DNA of 64,000 nt, from contig NZ_CP023747.1 in NCBI RefSeq assembly GCF_008704995.1, forward strand, positions 6,544,001 through 6,608,000, written 5' to 3'. Position numbers and translations under genes: made by a program. This document shows positions 10,901-34,928 of the stretch, piece after piece; the stretch's first letter is position 1; the number at the start of each line of letters is the position of its first letter. Under the pieces are notes generated by a model. The model saw only the letters and a list, made by a program, of their open reading frames with translations. It had not been told where the DNA came from and ran no database searches. The DNA comes from Streptomyces nodosus (GTDB taxonomy: Bacteria; Actinomycetota; Actinomycetes; Streptomycetales; Streptomycetaceae).

Positions 10901-13900
10901 GCCGGGTCGCGCCGGGTCTCCTCGTCCGGCACCACCAGCGTCCTGCCGTCGAGCAGCGCCGAGAGGATCTCCTGGGCCGAGACGTCGAAGCTGATCGCGG
11001 TGAACTGGGCGGTCCTGGCGCCGGGTTCGGCGGGGAGGTGCGCGGCGTGCCAGGACATCAGATTGACCAGCGCGGCGCCGGGCATGACCACGCCCTTGGG
11101 GCGGCCGGTCGAGCCGGAGGTGTAGATCAGATAGGCGGGGTGCTGCGGCAGCAGCGGACCGGTCCGCTCGTCGTCGCGGGGGTCGGTGTCCGGCAGCGCG
11201 GCCAGTTCGGCCCGTACATCCGGGTCGTCCAGTGTCAGCGTCGGCCCGGCGGGCAGCCGGCCGGCCACCCCGGTGGTGGACAGCAGCAGCCGGGGAGCGG
11301 CGTCGGCCAGCATGAAGGCGATCCGCTCGGCGGGGTACTCCGGATCGACCGGCAGATAGCCCGCGCCGGACTTGAGCACGGCGAGCAGACCGACGATCAG
11401 CTCCACCGAGCGGGGCAGGGCGAGACCCACGATGTGCTCCGGACCGATGCCCCGGCCGATCAGCAGCCGGGCGAGCCGGTTGGCCCGCGCGTTCAGCTCG
11501 GCGTAGGTCAGCTCCTCGTCGCCGCACACCAGCGCGGGGGCGTCCGGGCGTTCCGCGGCCCTGGCCTGGAACAGCGCGGGCAGCGAGGCGGCCGGCACCC
11601 GGTGCTCGGTGTCGTTGCGGGTCACCAGGAGTTCATGGCGGGCCACCGGGTCCAGTACGTCGACCTTGCTCACCGGGCGGGCCGGTTCGGCGACGACGCC
11701 TTCCAGCACCCGCACGAAGGCCGCCGCGATCCGCTCGGCGGTCGGCTCGTCGAACAGGTCCGCGCCGTACTCCACGAAGCCCTCGACGCCGCCGGGACGC
11801 CCGTCGGCGGTGTAGCTCTCGCGCAGGCTGAACAGCAGGTCGAACTTGGACACCCCGGTGTCGACGCGTTGCGTGCCGACCTCCACGCCCGGCAGCCGGA
11901 ACGGCGCGGTCGGGTTGTTGTGCAGGGTGAGCATCACCTGGAACAGCGGGTGCCGGGACATCGACCGGCCGGGGTTGAGCACCTCGACCAGCCGCTCGAA
12001 CGGCACCTCCTGGTGGGCGTAGGCGGCCAGGTCCGCCTCCCGCACCCGGCCGAGCAGCTCCCGGAAGTCGGGGTCCCCGGAGAGGTCGGTACGCAGCACC
12101 AGGGTGTTGATGAAGAAGCCGACCAGATCGTCCAGCGACTCGTCGCCGCGCCCGGCGATCGGGGTGCCCAGCGGGATGTCGGTTCCGGCGCCCAGCCGGT
12201 GCAGCAGTACCGAGAGGCCCGCCTGCAACGTCATGAACACGCTGGCCTGACAGGTACGGGAGAGCGCGACCAGACGCTGGTGGACCTCCCGGTTGATCCG
12301 GAAGCCGACCGTGCCGCCCCGGTAGGAGGGGGCCGCGGGACGCGGCCGGTCGACCGGCAGGTTCAGCTCGTCCGGCAGCCCGGACAACGTCTCGCGCCAG
12401 AAGGCCAGTTGCCGCGAGACCGCGCTGTCCGGGTCGTCCTCGCTGCCGAGCACCTCACGCTGCCACAGGGCGAAGTCCGCGTACTGCACCGGGAGCGGCT
12501 CGAACGACGGCGCACCGCCGTCGCGACGCGCGCCGTAGGCGGCGGACAGATCGCGGCCGAACGGTACGGCCGACCACTCGTCCATCACGATGTGGTGCAT
12601 CACCACCAGCAGCACATGCTCCTGGTCGCCCAGCCGCAGCAGCCGCGCCCGTACCGGAGGCTCGGCGGTCAGGTCGAAGCCCTCGCCGGCGGCCCCGGCC
12701 AGCGCCGCCGCCAGACCGGCCGGGTCGACATCGGTCACCCGCAGTTCGGGGACGGTGTCCACCACGACCTGGCAGGGCGTGCCGTCACGGTCCGGGAAGA
12801 CCGTGCGCAGGCACTCGTGCCGCCGCGCCACATCGGCCAGCGCCGCGCGCAGCGCCGCCACGTCCAGCGGGCCGGTCAGCCGGGCCGCCATCGGCACGTT
12901 GTAGGCCGGGCTCGGGCCCTCGAACCGGTTGATGAACCACAGCCTGGTCTGCTGCAGCGACAGCGGCACATCGTCCGGGCGCGGCACCGGCTCGATCCGC
13001 CGGGCCACCGGCCCGTCGGGGGTGAGCAGCCCGGCGAGCCCGGCCACCGTCGGCGACTCGAACAGGCTGCGCAACGAGAGCCGCACACCGAACACCGAGC
13101 GGATCCGGGTGACCAGCCGGGTCGCCAGCAGCGAGTGGCCGCCGAGCTCGAAGAAGCTGTCGTCGATGCCCACGACGGACGCCCCGAGGATCTCCGCGAA
13201 CAGCCCGCACAGGATCTCCTCCTGGGGGGTCCGCGGGGTGCGGCCGGAGGCCACCCCGGAGAAGTCGGGGGCCGGCAGTGCCCGCTTGTCCAGCTTCCCG
13301 TTGGGCGTCACCGGGAGTTCGTCGAGCACCATGAACGCCGCGGGCACCATATGGGCCGGCAGCGCGTCCGAGACGGCGGTGCGCACCCCGGCCACGCCCG
13401 GCGCGGCGGCGCCGGCCTCCGGCACCAGATAGGCGACCAGCCGGTGGTCGCCCGGCCGGTCCTCGCGGACGATCACAGCGGCCTGCGCGATGCCGTCCTG
13501 GGCCGTCAGCACCGACTCGATCTCGCCGGGCTCGATGCGGAAGCCGTGCAGCTTCACCTGGCTGTCGGCGCGGCCCCCGAAGACGAGCCGTCCCTCCTGG
13601 TCCCAGGTGGCGATGTCTCCCGTGCGGTACATCCGGGCGCCGGGCCCCTCGAAGGGGTTGGCGACGAAACGCCCGGAGGTGAGCGAGGGACGGCCGAGGT
13701 AGCCGCGGGCGAGGCCCGCTCCGGAGACATAGAGCTCGCCGGGGACCCCGGGCAGCACCGGGCGCAGCGCGGAGTCCAGCAGGTAGACCCGGGCGCCGGT
13801 GATCGGGCCGCCGATGGGCGGTACGACCTCCCCGGCGAGCGGGGCGCTCATGGTGGCGCAGACGGTGGTCTCGGAGGGGCCGTAGGCGTTGATCATGCGG

Positions 13901-16109
13901 CGGCCGGGGGACCAGCGGCCCACCAGTTCGGGCGCGGTGGCCTCGCCGGCGACCACCAGGGTGATGCCCTCGGGCAGGGCGTCCCGGTCGAGGACGGCGA
14001 GGGCGGCCGGGGGGATGGTGGCGTGTGTGACGCGCTGCTCGGCGACGAGGTCGGCCAGCGGTTGCCCGGGGCGGAGCCGCTCGGCGGGGGCCAGGACGAG
14101 GGCCGCGCCGGTGAGCAGGCCCATCACCAGCTCCCAGAAGGCGGCGTCGAAGCTGAGGGAGGCGAACTGCAGGACGCGGCTGCCGGGGCCCACCTCGAAG
14201 CGTTCCCGCTGGGCGGCGACGAGGGAGGCGATGCCGCGATGGGTGACCACGACACCCTTGGGCCTGCCGGTGGAGCCGGAGGTGTAGATGAGATAGGCGG
14301 GGTGATCGACCGTCAGGCCCGAGGCGGGGGCGCGGTCGTCGGGGGCGGCGGCGATGCGCGCCGCGGTGGCGGGGTCGTCCAGCATGAGGAGGGAGCGGTC
14401 ACCGGCCGGCAGGCCGGCGGCGACGGCCGTGGTGGTGAGGACGACTCCGGGCCGTGCGTCGTCGAGCATCTGGGCGATGCGCTCGGCCGGGTAGTCGGGG
14501 TCCACCGGCAGATACGCCGCCCCGGCCTTGTGCACCGCGAGTACGGCGACGGCGAGGTCCACGGACCGTGGAAGCGCCAGGGCCACATACTGCTCGGGCC
14601 GGACCCCGGCGGAGACGAGGTGGTGGGCCAGCCGGTCGGCGCGGCGGTCCAGCTCGGCGTAGGACAGCGTGGTGTCCTCGCAGACGACCGCCGGGTCCCC
14701 CGGGGCCAGGGCGACCCGCTCGGCGAACAGCTCCGGCAGCGTCCTCGGACGCTCGCCTCCCGAGTCGTTGCGCCGGAGCAGGATGTCCTCGCGCTCCTCC
14801 GGGGCCAGCACGTCCAAGCGGCCGACCGGGCAGGACGGGTCGCGCACCACCGCTTCCAGCATCCGTACCAGACGGGCGCCGATCACCTCCACGTCCGCCG
14901 GGCTGAAGACGTCCGGCCGGTAGCCGAAACGGATCCGCAGCGTCTCGCCGGGCAGCGCGGCCACACTGAGCGGGTAGTGGTTGGCGTCCGCGCCGTGCGC
15001 CCCGACGATCGTCAGCCCGGCCAGCTCGCGGAACCCCTGCTCGTCGAAGGGGTAGTTCTCGGTGACGGTGATGGTGTCGAACAGTTCGCCGGACGCCCCC
15101 GCCAGGGCGTGCACATCGGGCAGGTTCAGATGCTGGTGGGACATCAGCCCGGCCTGCTGCCGCTGGAACCGCGCCAGCATCTCGCCCACCGGCTCCGACG
15201 GGTCGAGGCGCAGCCGCACCGGCAGGGTGTTGATGAACAGACCGACGATGTTCTCCACACCGGGGAGGTCCGCCGGACGTCCGGAGACGGTGCCGCCGAA
15301 CACCACGTCGGTGCGGCCGGTCAGCCGGCTCAGGACCAGCGCCCAGGCGCCCTGGAAGACCGTGTTGACGGTCAGGTCCTGTCCCCGGGCCGCCGCGGTC
15401 AGCTCACGGGTCAGCCCCGCCGGGACCTCCACCAGCAGGCGCTCGGGCGCGACCGGGGTGCGCAGCCGGTCGTCGGACACCAGCCGGGTCGGCTCCTCGA
15501 CGCCGCTCAGTACCGCCCGCCACGCCTCCTCCGCCGCGGTCCTGTCCTGTCCGGCCAGCCAGGCGAGGTAGTCGCGGTAGGGCGTCACCGGCGGCAGCGC
15601 CGACTCGTCGCCGCCCGCGCCGTACAGCGTGAACAGGTCCGTCATCAGTCGGCCCACCGACCAGCCGTCCAGCAGGATGTGATGGTGCGCCATGACGAGC
15701 CGGTGGGCGCGCTCGCCGTGGTGGATCAGCGTGAAGTGCAGCAGCGGCGGCCGTGCCAGGTCGAAGGTGCGGTCCGACGCGGCCTCGGTCAGCTCCCGCA
15801 GCCGTACCGTCTGCTCCTCCTCGGGCAGGTCGCGCAGATCGAACTCCTGCCAGGGCAGGGGTACTTCGCGCGGGATCAGCTGCACCGGGCGGCTGAGCCG
15901 CTCATAGCGGAAGGCGGCCCGCAGATTGGGGTGCCGGCGCAGCAGCCCCGACACCGACTCCCGCAACGCCCCGGCGTCCAGCTCGCCTTCGAGGTCGAGG
16001 CAGAGTCTCGCCGTGTAGATGTCCAGCGAGCGCTCGTGGTAGACGGTGTGGAAGAGCAGGCCTTCCTGGAGGGGAGAGAGCGGAAGGACGTCCTGGAACC
16101 CCGGCTTCG

Positions 16110-16113
<4 letters not shown>
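1939..16113 (-). CDS. NRPS (second of cluster), four modules: C-A-T x4 ending in an epimerisation domain (modules 5-8)
   Basis: 4724 aa. Domains by core motif (approximate residue): DCL-type C (HHILLDG 144), A (TSGSTG 616), T (LGGHS 991), C (HHIVMDE 1176), A (1668), T (2056), C (HHIAGDG 2241), A (2736), T (3113), C (HHISCDG 3300), A (3789), T with LGGDS (4166), E (HHLVVDGVSW 4362). Pocket residues read at the nine standard positions: module 5 DAWTVAAVC, fitting Phe; module 6 DVQYAAHVV, fitting Pro; module 7 DAWNIAAVC, aromatic-like but not a code I know; module 8 DVGMVGAIA, unassigned. The terminal E domain keeps both His residues and the EGHGRE motif, so residue 8 should be D. Module 6 C has Glu instead of Gly in HHxxxDG. 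The C-terminus has a short acidic tail (QQELDEFEN) like a docking peptide. The start overlaps the upstream NRPS stop by 4 bp. Confidence 0.97.
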
Positions 16114-30386
<14,273 letters not shown>

Positions 30387-30571
30387 GACTACTCACTCCC
30401 CTTGAGACGGAAAAACGGTGAAGACAGCCCCGTGGGCCACACTGATTCGGCGCATGGTGCCGAGCGGGCGGGAAGAATCCGCCCTGGGCTTGGACGTTAC
30501 CAAGCACCCGGCTTCCCGGAACGGCCTTATAAGAAGCCTCGATAAACCATCGCCGCAGGTCGTTCGAGCAT
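30387..30571 (-). promoter_or_regulatory. Leader region upstream of the first NRPS
   Basis: About 185 bp between the GTG start of the first NRPS and the MITE-like insertion. It is less GC-rich than the genes around it and has no plausible reading frame. The ribosome binding site GGGGAG is visible close to the start. A TATAAG-like hexamer occurs around 30525-30530 on the minus strand, but no convincing partner -35 box was found. If the hairpin in the adjacent MITE stops transcription from the polyketide operon, this leader must hold the NRPS promoter. Confidence 0.35.
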
Positions 30572-30574
30572 TTA

Positions 30575-30736
30575 GAGCTCCGAACAAAAGTGGCGCCCGG
30601 CGGGCGGCGCCCGGCACGCACGCTCGCCGCGTTGCCGGAAGGCCCTGGTAGCTCCGCTACAAGGACCTTCCGGCGCCTTGCGATCGCACGCACCGGACAC
30701 CGCCCGCTGATCGGACCCCACTTTTGTTCGGAGCTC
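30575..30736. mobile_element. MITE-like element, 162 bp, with 19-bp perfect terminal inverted repeats and TTA target duplication
   Basis: The left end (30575-30593, GAGCTCCGAACAAAAGTGG) is the exact reverse complement of the right end (30718-30736). The trinucleotide TTA stands immediately outside both ends (30572-30574 and 30737-30739), as expected for a 3-bp target duplication. There is no transposase inside. The centre is a long hairpin (30634-30674). Terminal repeats plus a TNA-type duplication fit a non-autonomous derivative of an IS5-family element, which is an inference. The right-hand TTA is the stop codon (TAA on the minus strand) of the phytoene-dehydrogenase-like gene, so the insertion landed exactly at the end of that gene and preserved its stop. 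Confidence 0.72.
30634..30674. terminator. Strong hairpin inside the MITE-like element
   Basis: Arms 30634-30652 and 30656-30674 pair over 19 positions with two mismatches around a 3-nt loop. There is no U-run on either side. Being just downstream of the phytoene-dehydrogenase-like stop it could act as a transcription terminator or attenuator between the polyketide operon and the NRPS genes; that is inference. Confidence 0.5.
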
Positions 30737-32419
30737 TTACTGCGGAATGGCATGGGTGCCGCGGGGAGCTCGGCCGCCGCAGTGGCGCAGCGGGTCCCAG
30801 TCGGCACCGCGAGCGGGAAGCATCCGGGGGTCTCCCAGCACCGCACCCGCGTGCACCTCCGGCAGGAGCGGGCGGCCGAGGATCTGCCCGGCGCAGGCGA
30901 TACCGCTGACCGCGGCACCGGTGATCCCGCTGCCGTAGCGGGTGCCCTGCCCCACCACATACAGGCCGGTCACGCTGGTCCGGGTGTCCGGCCTGGCGCC
31001 CGTGCCGCCCCAGCGGGCCAGGCCGAAGGGCGATCCGCCGGTCGAACGGGTGTAGCGGCGCTGAGTGGCCGGGGAGGCCAGCTCCAGATGGGTCACATAG
31101 CGGCGGAACGGGCCGAGTGCGCGTTCCGCGGTGGCCAGCATCGCCTCGGTGACCCTGTCCTTCTCCGCCAGGTAGGCCGGATCACGGCGGTACCGCCCCC
31201 CGTTCTCGGAGGCGGCCTCCGCGCCCCATGCCTCCAGGGACCGCGGACACAGCGCCATCACCTGGAAGTTGGCGTGCCCGGGCGGCCGGATGGCCGCGGT
31301 GTGCGGATCCTTGGCCGAGGCGAAGGAGACGAACACCGACGACGGCTCGTCGAACCGGCCGTCCGCCAGGCCGCGGAACGCCTCCTCGACATCCGTGTTC
31401 CCGTGCCACCACAGGTTGGCCCCGGTCCTGCCGGGCAGCTCCCGGTCGAGCCCGACATAGAGCACCGCCAGGGGGAAGCCCGTCACCGCGGTCCTGGCCC
31501 GTTTCCCGATCGACGCCGGGAAGTGCTCCTCGCCGACCAGCTCCCGGACGGTACGCACATAGTCCGCGTTGGACACCACGACCGGCGCGCGCAGCTCCTG
31601 CCCGGTGTCCAGCACGACACCGCACGCCCGGCCCTGTTCGACCAGCACCCGGTCCACCCGCTGCCCGACCCGGACCGTGCCGCCGTGGCCGGTGATCGCC
31701 TCGGTCAGCGACGCGGCCAGCATCTGGCCCCCGCCTACCGGATAGGCGGCGCCCCGCAGATAGTGGTCGGTCACACTGGCGTGCATGCCGACCGTGGCCT
31801 CCTCGGGGCCGATCCCGTAGTTGAGCGCCTGGGCGGCCAGTACGGTGCGCGCGGTGGCGGACAGACCGCAGTGCTCGAACAGCTGGTGCAGCGTCCGGCG
31901 GCCCCAGGCCATCGCCATGGGGGTGCGGCGCAGCACCTCGGCCGGATCGGCGCCGACCGCGGACAGCAGGGTCCAGCGCATCTCCGCACCGACCGCCGAG
32001 CACACCGCCACGAACTCGCGCAGGCCGCCCTCGTCCGCCGGCAGCGCCTCGATGAGCCGTTCGAGATAGCGGTCCCAGCCGACGGGTACCGACATCCGCA
32101 GTCCGGGCAGGACGATCTCGTCGAATCCGTCCGGGTCCATCTCACGGAACGCGACGCGGTCGCCCAGCCCCAGCCCCCGCAGGATCGACGGCAGCACGCC
32201 GTCGGGCCCGCAGTCACCGATGTAGTGCACCCCGGCGTCGAACTCATAGGCCGAACGCCTCCGGAAGACATGGCTGTTGCCGCCCAGCACCCCCGCCTGT
32301 TCGAGCACCAGCACCCGGTGGCCGGCCACCGCCAGGTACGCGGCACAGGTCAGACCGCCCATGCCGCTGCCGACCACGATGGCGGTCCAGTCGGCCGCGA
32401 GCCGCTGCTCGTCGCTCAT
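30737..32419 (-). CDS. Phytoene-dehydrogenase-like FAD oxidoreductase, probable ring-aromatisation enzyme of the cinnamoyl chain
   Basis: 560 aa. The N-terminus has the dinucleotide-binding fold motif VVGSGMGGLTCAAYLA near residue 15-30 and, at the far end, a typical FAD-contact segment (GLYVVGQGTRYGSGITGA). ATG at 32417-32419 was chosen because GAGGGG lies seven bases upstream and the Rossmann motif starts right after; longer reading in the same frame is low-complexity. In cinnamoyl-peptide clusters a CrtI-like protein of this kind is regularly encoded with the polyketide genes and is thought to oxidise the cyclised polyene to a benzene ring. Last gene of the polyketide operon (34 bp after the isomerase-like gene). 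A carotenoid role is unlikely as no other carotenoid gene is present. Confidence 0.88.
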   Translation of the reverse strand: MSDEQRLAADWTAIVVGSGMGGLTCAAYLAVAGHRVLVLEQAGVLGGNSHVFRRRSAYEFDAGVHYIGDCGPDGVLPSILRGLGLGDRVAFREMDPDGFDEIVLPGLRMSVPVGWDRYLERLIEALPADEGGLREFVAVCSAVGAEMRWTLLSAVGADPAEVLRRTPMAMAWGRRTLHQLFEHCGLSATARTVLAAQALNYGIGPEEATVGMHASVTDHYLRGAAYPVGGGQMLAASLTEAITGHGGTVRVGQRVDRVLVEQGRACGVVLDTGQELRAPVVVSNADYVRTVRELVGEEHFPASIGKRARTAVTGFPLAVLYVGLDRELPGRTGANLWWHGNTDVEEAFRGLADGRFDEPSSVFVSFASAKDPHTAAIRPPGHANFQVMALCPRSLEAWGAEAASENGGRYRRDPAYLAEKDRVTEAMLATAERALGPFRRYVTHLELASPATQRRYTRSTGGSPFGLARWGGTGARPDTRTSVTGLYVVGQGTRYGSGITGAAVSGIACAGQILGRPLLPEVHAGAVLGDPRMLPARGADWDPLRHCGGRAPRGTHAIPQ

Positions 32420-32453
32420 GGCAACCCCTCGGGATCTCGGTGGAGTGCGGGGC

Positions 32454-33164
32454 TCAGCCGCAGCCGCCGGCGTGGCCGGCGTCCACGCCCGCCACGGCCG
32501 TCTCGGGCAGCGCCGCCGCCTCCGCCTCCGGCACGGTGACGGAGGCGCGGGGGACACCGCGCAGCGCGGCGACGAACCCGGCCACCCGGTCGACACCCCA
32601 GAACTTGTCGTGGCCGTGGACGAAGAACGGCACGCCGAACAGTCCGTCCCGCGCCGAGGCGGCCAGGATCTCCACACCCCGGGCGCGCAACTCCGGATCG
32701 TCGGCGGCGCCGGCGGCCCGGTCCGCGTCCAGGCCGAGTTCGCCGGCGATCGCGCCGATCACGGCCGGGTCGGAGATGTTCTTCGACTCCTGCCAGCGGG
32801 CACGGTAGACCAGGTCGACGAACTCCTTGCCCTTCCCGGCGTCCTCGGCCACCAGATAGGCCAGGTGCGAGACCTCCCAGACCGGCTCCCGGTCGATCGG
32901 CCAGGTGACGTCGAGTGCGTGGTCCTCGGCCAGCCGCCGGGTGTCCTGAAGGATGTAGAAGTTCTTCTCCCGCGCCATCGGCACCAACGGCAGCCTGACC
33001 CCCGCCTGCGCCAGCAGTTCCTCACTGCGCGCATCCGGCTCCCAGAACGGGATCCACTGCACGTCGTCCAGGACGTCGGGGTGGTGCTTCTTCAGGTCGT
33101 GGTAGGCGAACCAGGAGTAGGGGCTCCGCAGGGAGAAGTACCAGCGTGGCGGCTTCTTGGCCAT
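32454..33164 (-). CDS. DsbA-family / 2-hydroxychromene-2-carboxylate isomerase-like protein, possible polyene double-bond isomerase
   Basis: 236 aa. The start MAKKPPRWYFSLRSPYSWFAY shows the SxRSPYSWFA signature of the HCCA isomerase/DsbA-like thioredoxin-fold family, in which the first Ser is the thiol-binding position; a C-terminal FGVPFFVHGHDKFWGVDR segment fits the same family. AAGGA precedes the ATG at 33162-33164. In clusters making cinnamoyl or related alkylbenzene acyl chains, an isomerase of this family is thought to set a cis double bond so that the polyene can undergo six-electron electrocyclisation. It sits between the ketoreductase (43 bp) and the aromatising oxidoreductase (34 bp), matching that role. 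The function is inferred from family and context. Confidence 0.82.
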   Translation of the reverse strand: MAKKPPRWYFSLRSPYSWFAYHDLKKHHPDVLDDVQWIPFWEPDARSEELLAQAGVRLPLVPMAREKNFYILQDTRRLAEDHALDVTWPIDREPVWEVSHLAYLVAEDAGKGKEFVDLVYRARWQESKNISDPAVIGAIAGELGLDADRAAGAADDPELRARGVEILAASARDGLFGVPFFVHGHDKFWGVDRVAGFVAALRGVPRASVTVPEAEAAALPETAVAGVDAGHAGGCG

Positions 33165-33207
33165 GACGGTGTCCTTCTGTGAGGGATGGGGGGACCCGGA
33201 ACAGGCC

Positions 33208-33954
33208 CTAGATGGTGATGCCGCCGTCGATCTGGAACACGGAGCCGGTGATGTAGCCGGCGCGCTCGGAGGCCAGGAAGGACACCAGGTCGGCGACCTC
33301 GTCGGCCCCACCGAAACGGTTCAGCGGGATCGAGGCCAGCATCTGTTCGCGGACCTTGTCGCTGAGCACCGAGGTCATGTCGGTCTCGATGAATCCGGGG
33401 GCGACCACATTGGACCGGATGCCGTAGCGGCCGACCTCCTTGGCCAGCGACTTGCCGAAGCCGATGATCCCGGCCTTGGTCGCCGCATAGTTGGACTGGG
33501 TGGCGTGGCCGTGGACGCCGGCCACCGAGGAGATCAGCACCAGTGAGCCGGAGCGGCGCTTCATCATCTCGAACACCACCGAGCGGCAGACGTGGTAGGT
33601 GCCGTCGAGGTTGACCGCGACCACGTCCTTCCACTGCTCGTCGGTCATCATCAGCAGCGGGTTGTCACGGGTGATGCCGGCGGCGGTGACCGCGACATCC
33701 ACCGTGCCCAGGGTCTCCTGGGTCTCCGCCACCCACTCGCGCACCGACTCCGGTGAGGCCACGTCCACCTTTCTGGCCATCACCCGGACATCGAGCTCCC
33801 CGAGTTCCTTCTCCAGGCCGATCGCGGCCTCGTCGTCGGACCGGTAGCAGAAGCTCACATCGTGGCCGTCGGCGGCGAGCCGCCGCACCACGGCCCGGCC
33901 TATGCCGCGGGAGCCGCCGCTGACCAGCGCGACCGGCCTTTCCTCCTGTGCCAT
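33208..33954 (-). CDS. 3-oxoacyl-ACP reductase (FabG-like SDR), ketoreductase of the type II PKS
   Basis: 248 aa, the normal length of FabG. Glycine-rich cofactor motif SGGSRGIGR (residues 12-20), Asn115 in AVNLDG, catalytic Ser in ISSVAG (142-146), Tyr156 and Lys160 in YAATK. C-terminal ITGSVFQIDGGITI is typical of FabG. It should reduce the beta-keto group after each condensation on the ACP. 21 bp downstream of the dehydratase subunit and 43 bp upstream of the isomerase-like gene; part of the polyketide operon. A housekeeping fatty-acid role is possible but the position argues for a dedicated enzyme. Confidence 0.93.
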   Translation of the reverse strand: MAQEERPVALVSGGSRGIGRAVVRRLAADGHDVSFCYRSDDEAAIGLEKELGELDVRVMARKVDVASPESVREWVAETQETLGTVDVAVTAAGITRDNPLLMMTDEQWKDVVAVNLDGTYHVCRSVVFEMMKRRSGSLVLISSVAGVHGHATQSNYAATKAGIIGFGKSLAKEVGRYGIRSNVVAPGFIETDMTSVLSDKVREQMLASIPLNRFGGADEVADLVSFLASERAGYITGSVFQIDGGITI

Positions 33955-33975
33955 CGGGCATTCCTCCTTCTCGGC

Positions 33976-34461
33976 TCAACCGGCGGACGGCTGCAGCAGG
34001 CCGGCGGGGCGGAAGGCCATCACCATCCGCTCGACCGACATCACCACCTCGCCGTCGCACAGGGTCTCGCCCTCGAACATCGCGGTGTCGGACAGAGCAC
34101 GGGAGAGCCGGGCCCGATGCAGAAGCACATCGCCCGGCAGCACCGGCCGGTGGAACGTGATCCCGGTGAGTCCGCCGAGCAGCATCACCCGGTCGGCCTC
34201 GTGCGCCTCGATCGGCTCGTCGGGGGAGCGCCAGGTCGCCAGGATGCCGGCGGTCTGGCCCCAGGACTCGATCAGGAGCGTCTGCGGATACTCCAGGCAC
34301 GCGTCGGCGCCGTGCAGGCCGACCTTCCGGTAGCACTGCTCGTTGCGGGTGATCGCCTTGCTCGCGACGACGCTCTCCCCCGGAACCAGGTCGAGGACCC
34401 GGTCCACCAGAAGCATGGGGAACCGGTGCGGCAGCAGCCGTTCGACATGGACGCTGTTCAT
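33976..34461 (-). CDS. Hot-dog dehydratase subunit (FabZ-like, without the HFPG His)
   Basis: 161 aa. It keeps the FabZ N-terminal motif PHRFPMLLVDRV (His12) and the helix motif ESWGQTAG with Glu65, but the stretch that in FabZ reads GHFPGxPxxPG is replaced by GLHGADACLEYPQ. The neighbouring hot-dog protein (34458-34928) has the opposite pattern. The two genes overlap by 4 bp (ATGA), so they are probably made in equal amounts and form a heterodimer that dehydrates beta-hydroxyacyl-ACP. Heterodimeric dehydratases are known in polyene-forming type II systems; which subunit is catalytic here is inference. Confidence 0.8.
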   Translation of the reverse strand: MNSVHVERLLPHRFPMLLVDRVLDLVPGESVVASKAITRNEQCYRKVGLHGADACLEYPQTLLIESWGQTAGILATWRSPDEPIEAHEADRVMLLGGLTGITFHRPVLPGDVLLHRARLSRALSDTAMFEGETLCDGEVVMSVERMVMAFRPAGLLQPSAG

Positions 34462-34928
34462 GCGGCGACCTCACCGGACAGACGCAGTCGCACCGACGCG
34501 GCATCGCCCCGCCCGGTGCTCACCTTGGCCTGGCAGCGCACACCGCCTTCGTGGTCGCGCAGTTGCAGGCGCACGGTGAGCAGATCGCCGGGGTGGACCG
34601 CGCCGAGGAAGCGGGTGGACTCCACCGCGATCAGCCGGGGTTCCGGCATCCCGGACCGTTCGGCCACCGCCAGCGCGCTGCGCTGCACGCATTCGACGAT
34701 GCACACGCCGGGAAAGATCGGAAAGCCGGGGTAGTGGCCGGCGAAGACCGGTTCCGTGCGGTCGATCGCGACGGAGGTCACCGCGGTGAGGACGCGGCCG
34801 TCCCCGGCGGGGGCCTTCGACCGGTCCATCGACACCACCTCGATCCCGGCGTCCACCGGGGAGGGCTTCGGGCCGAAGAGGCCCCCGGCGACCGGCTCGG
34901 CCGCCGGCGCCGGGAGGGAGGTGGTCAT
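34458..34928 (-). CDS. Hot-dog dehydratase subunit (FabA/FabZ-like, with catalytic His)
   Basis: 156 aa. AGHYPGFPIFPGV (His65) followed by IVECVQRSA (Glu79) is the FabA/FabZ catalytic segment. The family's N-terminal HRxPxLLxDRV motif is absent; instead there is a ~25-residue Ala/Pro-rich start. Overlaps the ACP gene by 4 bp at its start and the partner subunit by 4 bp at its end. The complementary motif loss in the two neighbours points to one shared heterodimeric dehydratase. It would form the double bonds of the polyene precursor of the cinnamoyl group. Confidence 0.82.
   Translation of the reverse strand: MTTSLPAPAAEPVAGGLFGPKPSPVDAGIEVVSMDRSKAPAGDGRVLTAVTSVAIDRTEPVFAGHYPGFPIFPGVCIVECVQRSALAVAERSGMPEPRLIAVESTRFLGAVHPGDLLTVRLQLRDHEGGVRCQAKVSTGRGDAASVRLRLSGEVAA

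Noticed and set aside
30500..30560. Definite promoter for the first NRPS at the TATAAG-like hexamer
   Set aside because: No matching -35 element at proper spacing; left as a remark in the leader entry.
32420..32677. N-terminal extension of the phytoene-dehydrogenase-like frame
   Set aside because: Low-complexity Arg/Pro/Ser sequence, antisense to the DsbA-like gene; a good ribosome binding site and the Rossmann motif support the start at 32419.
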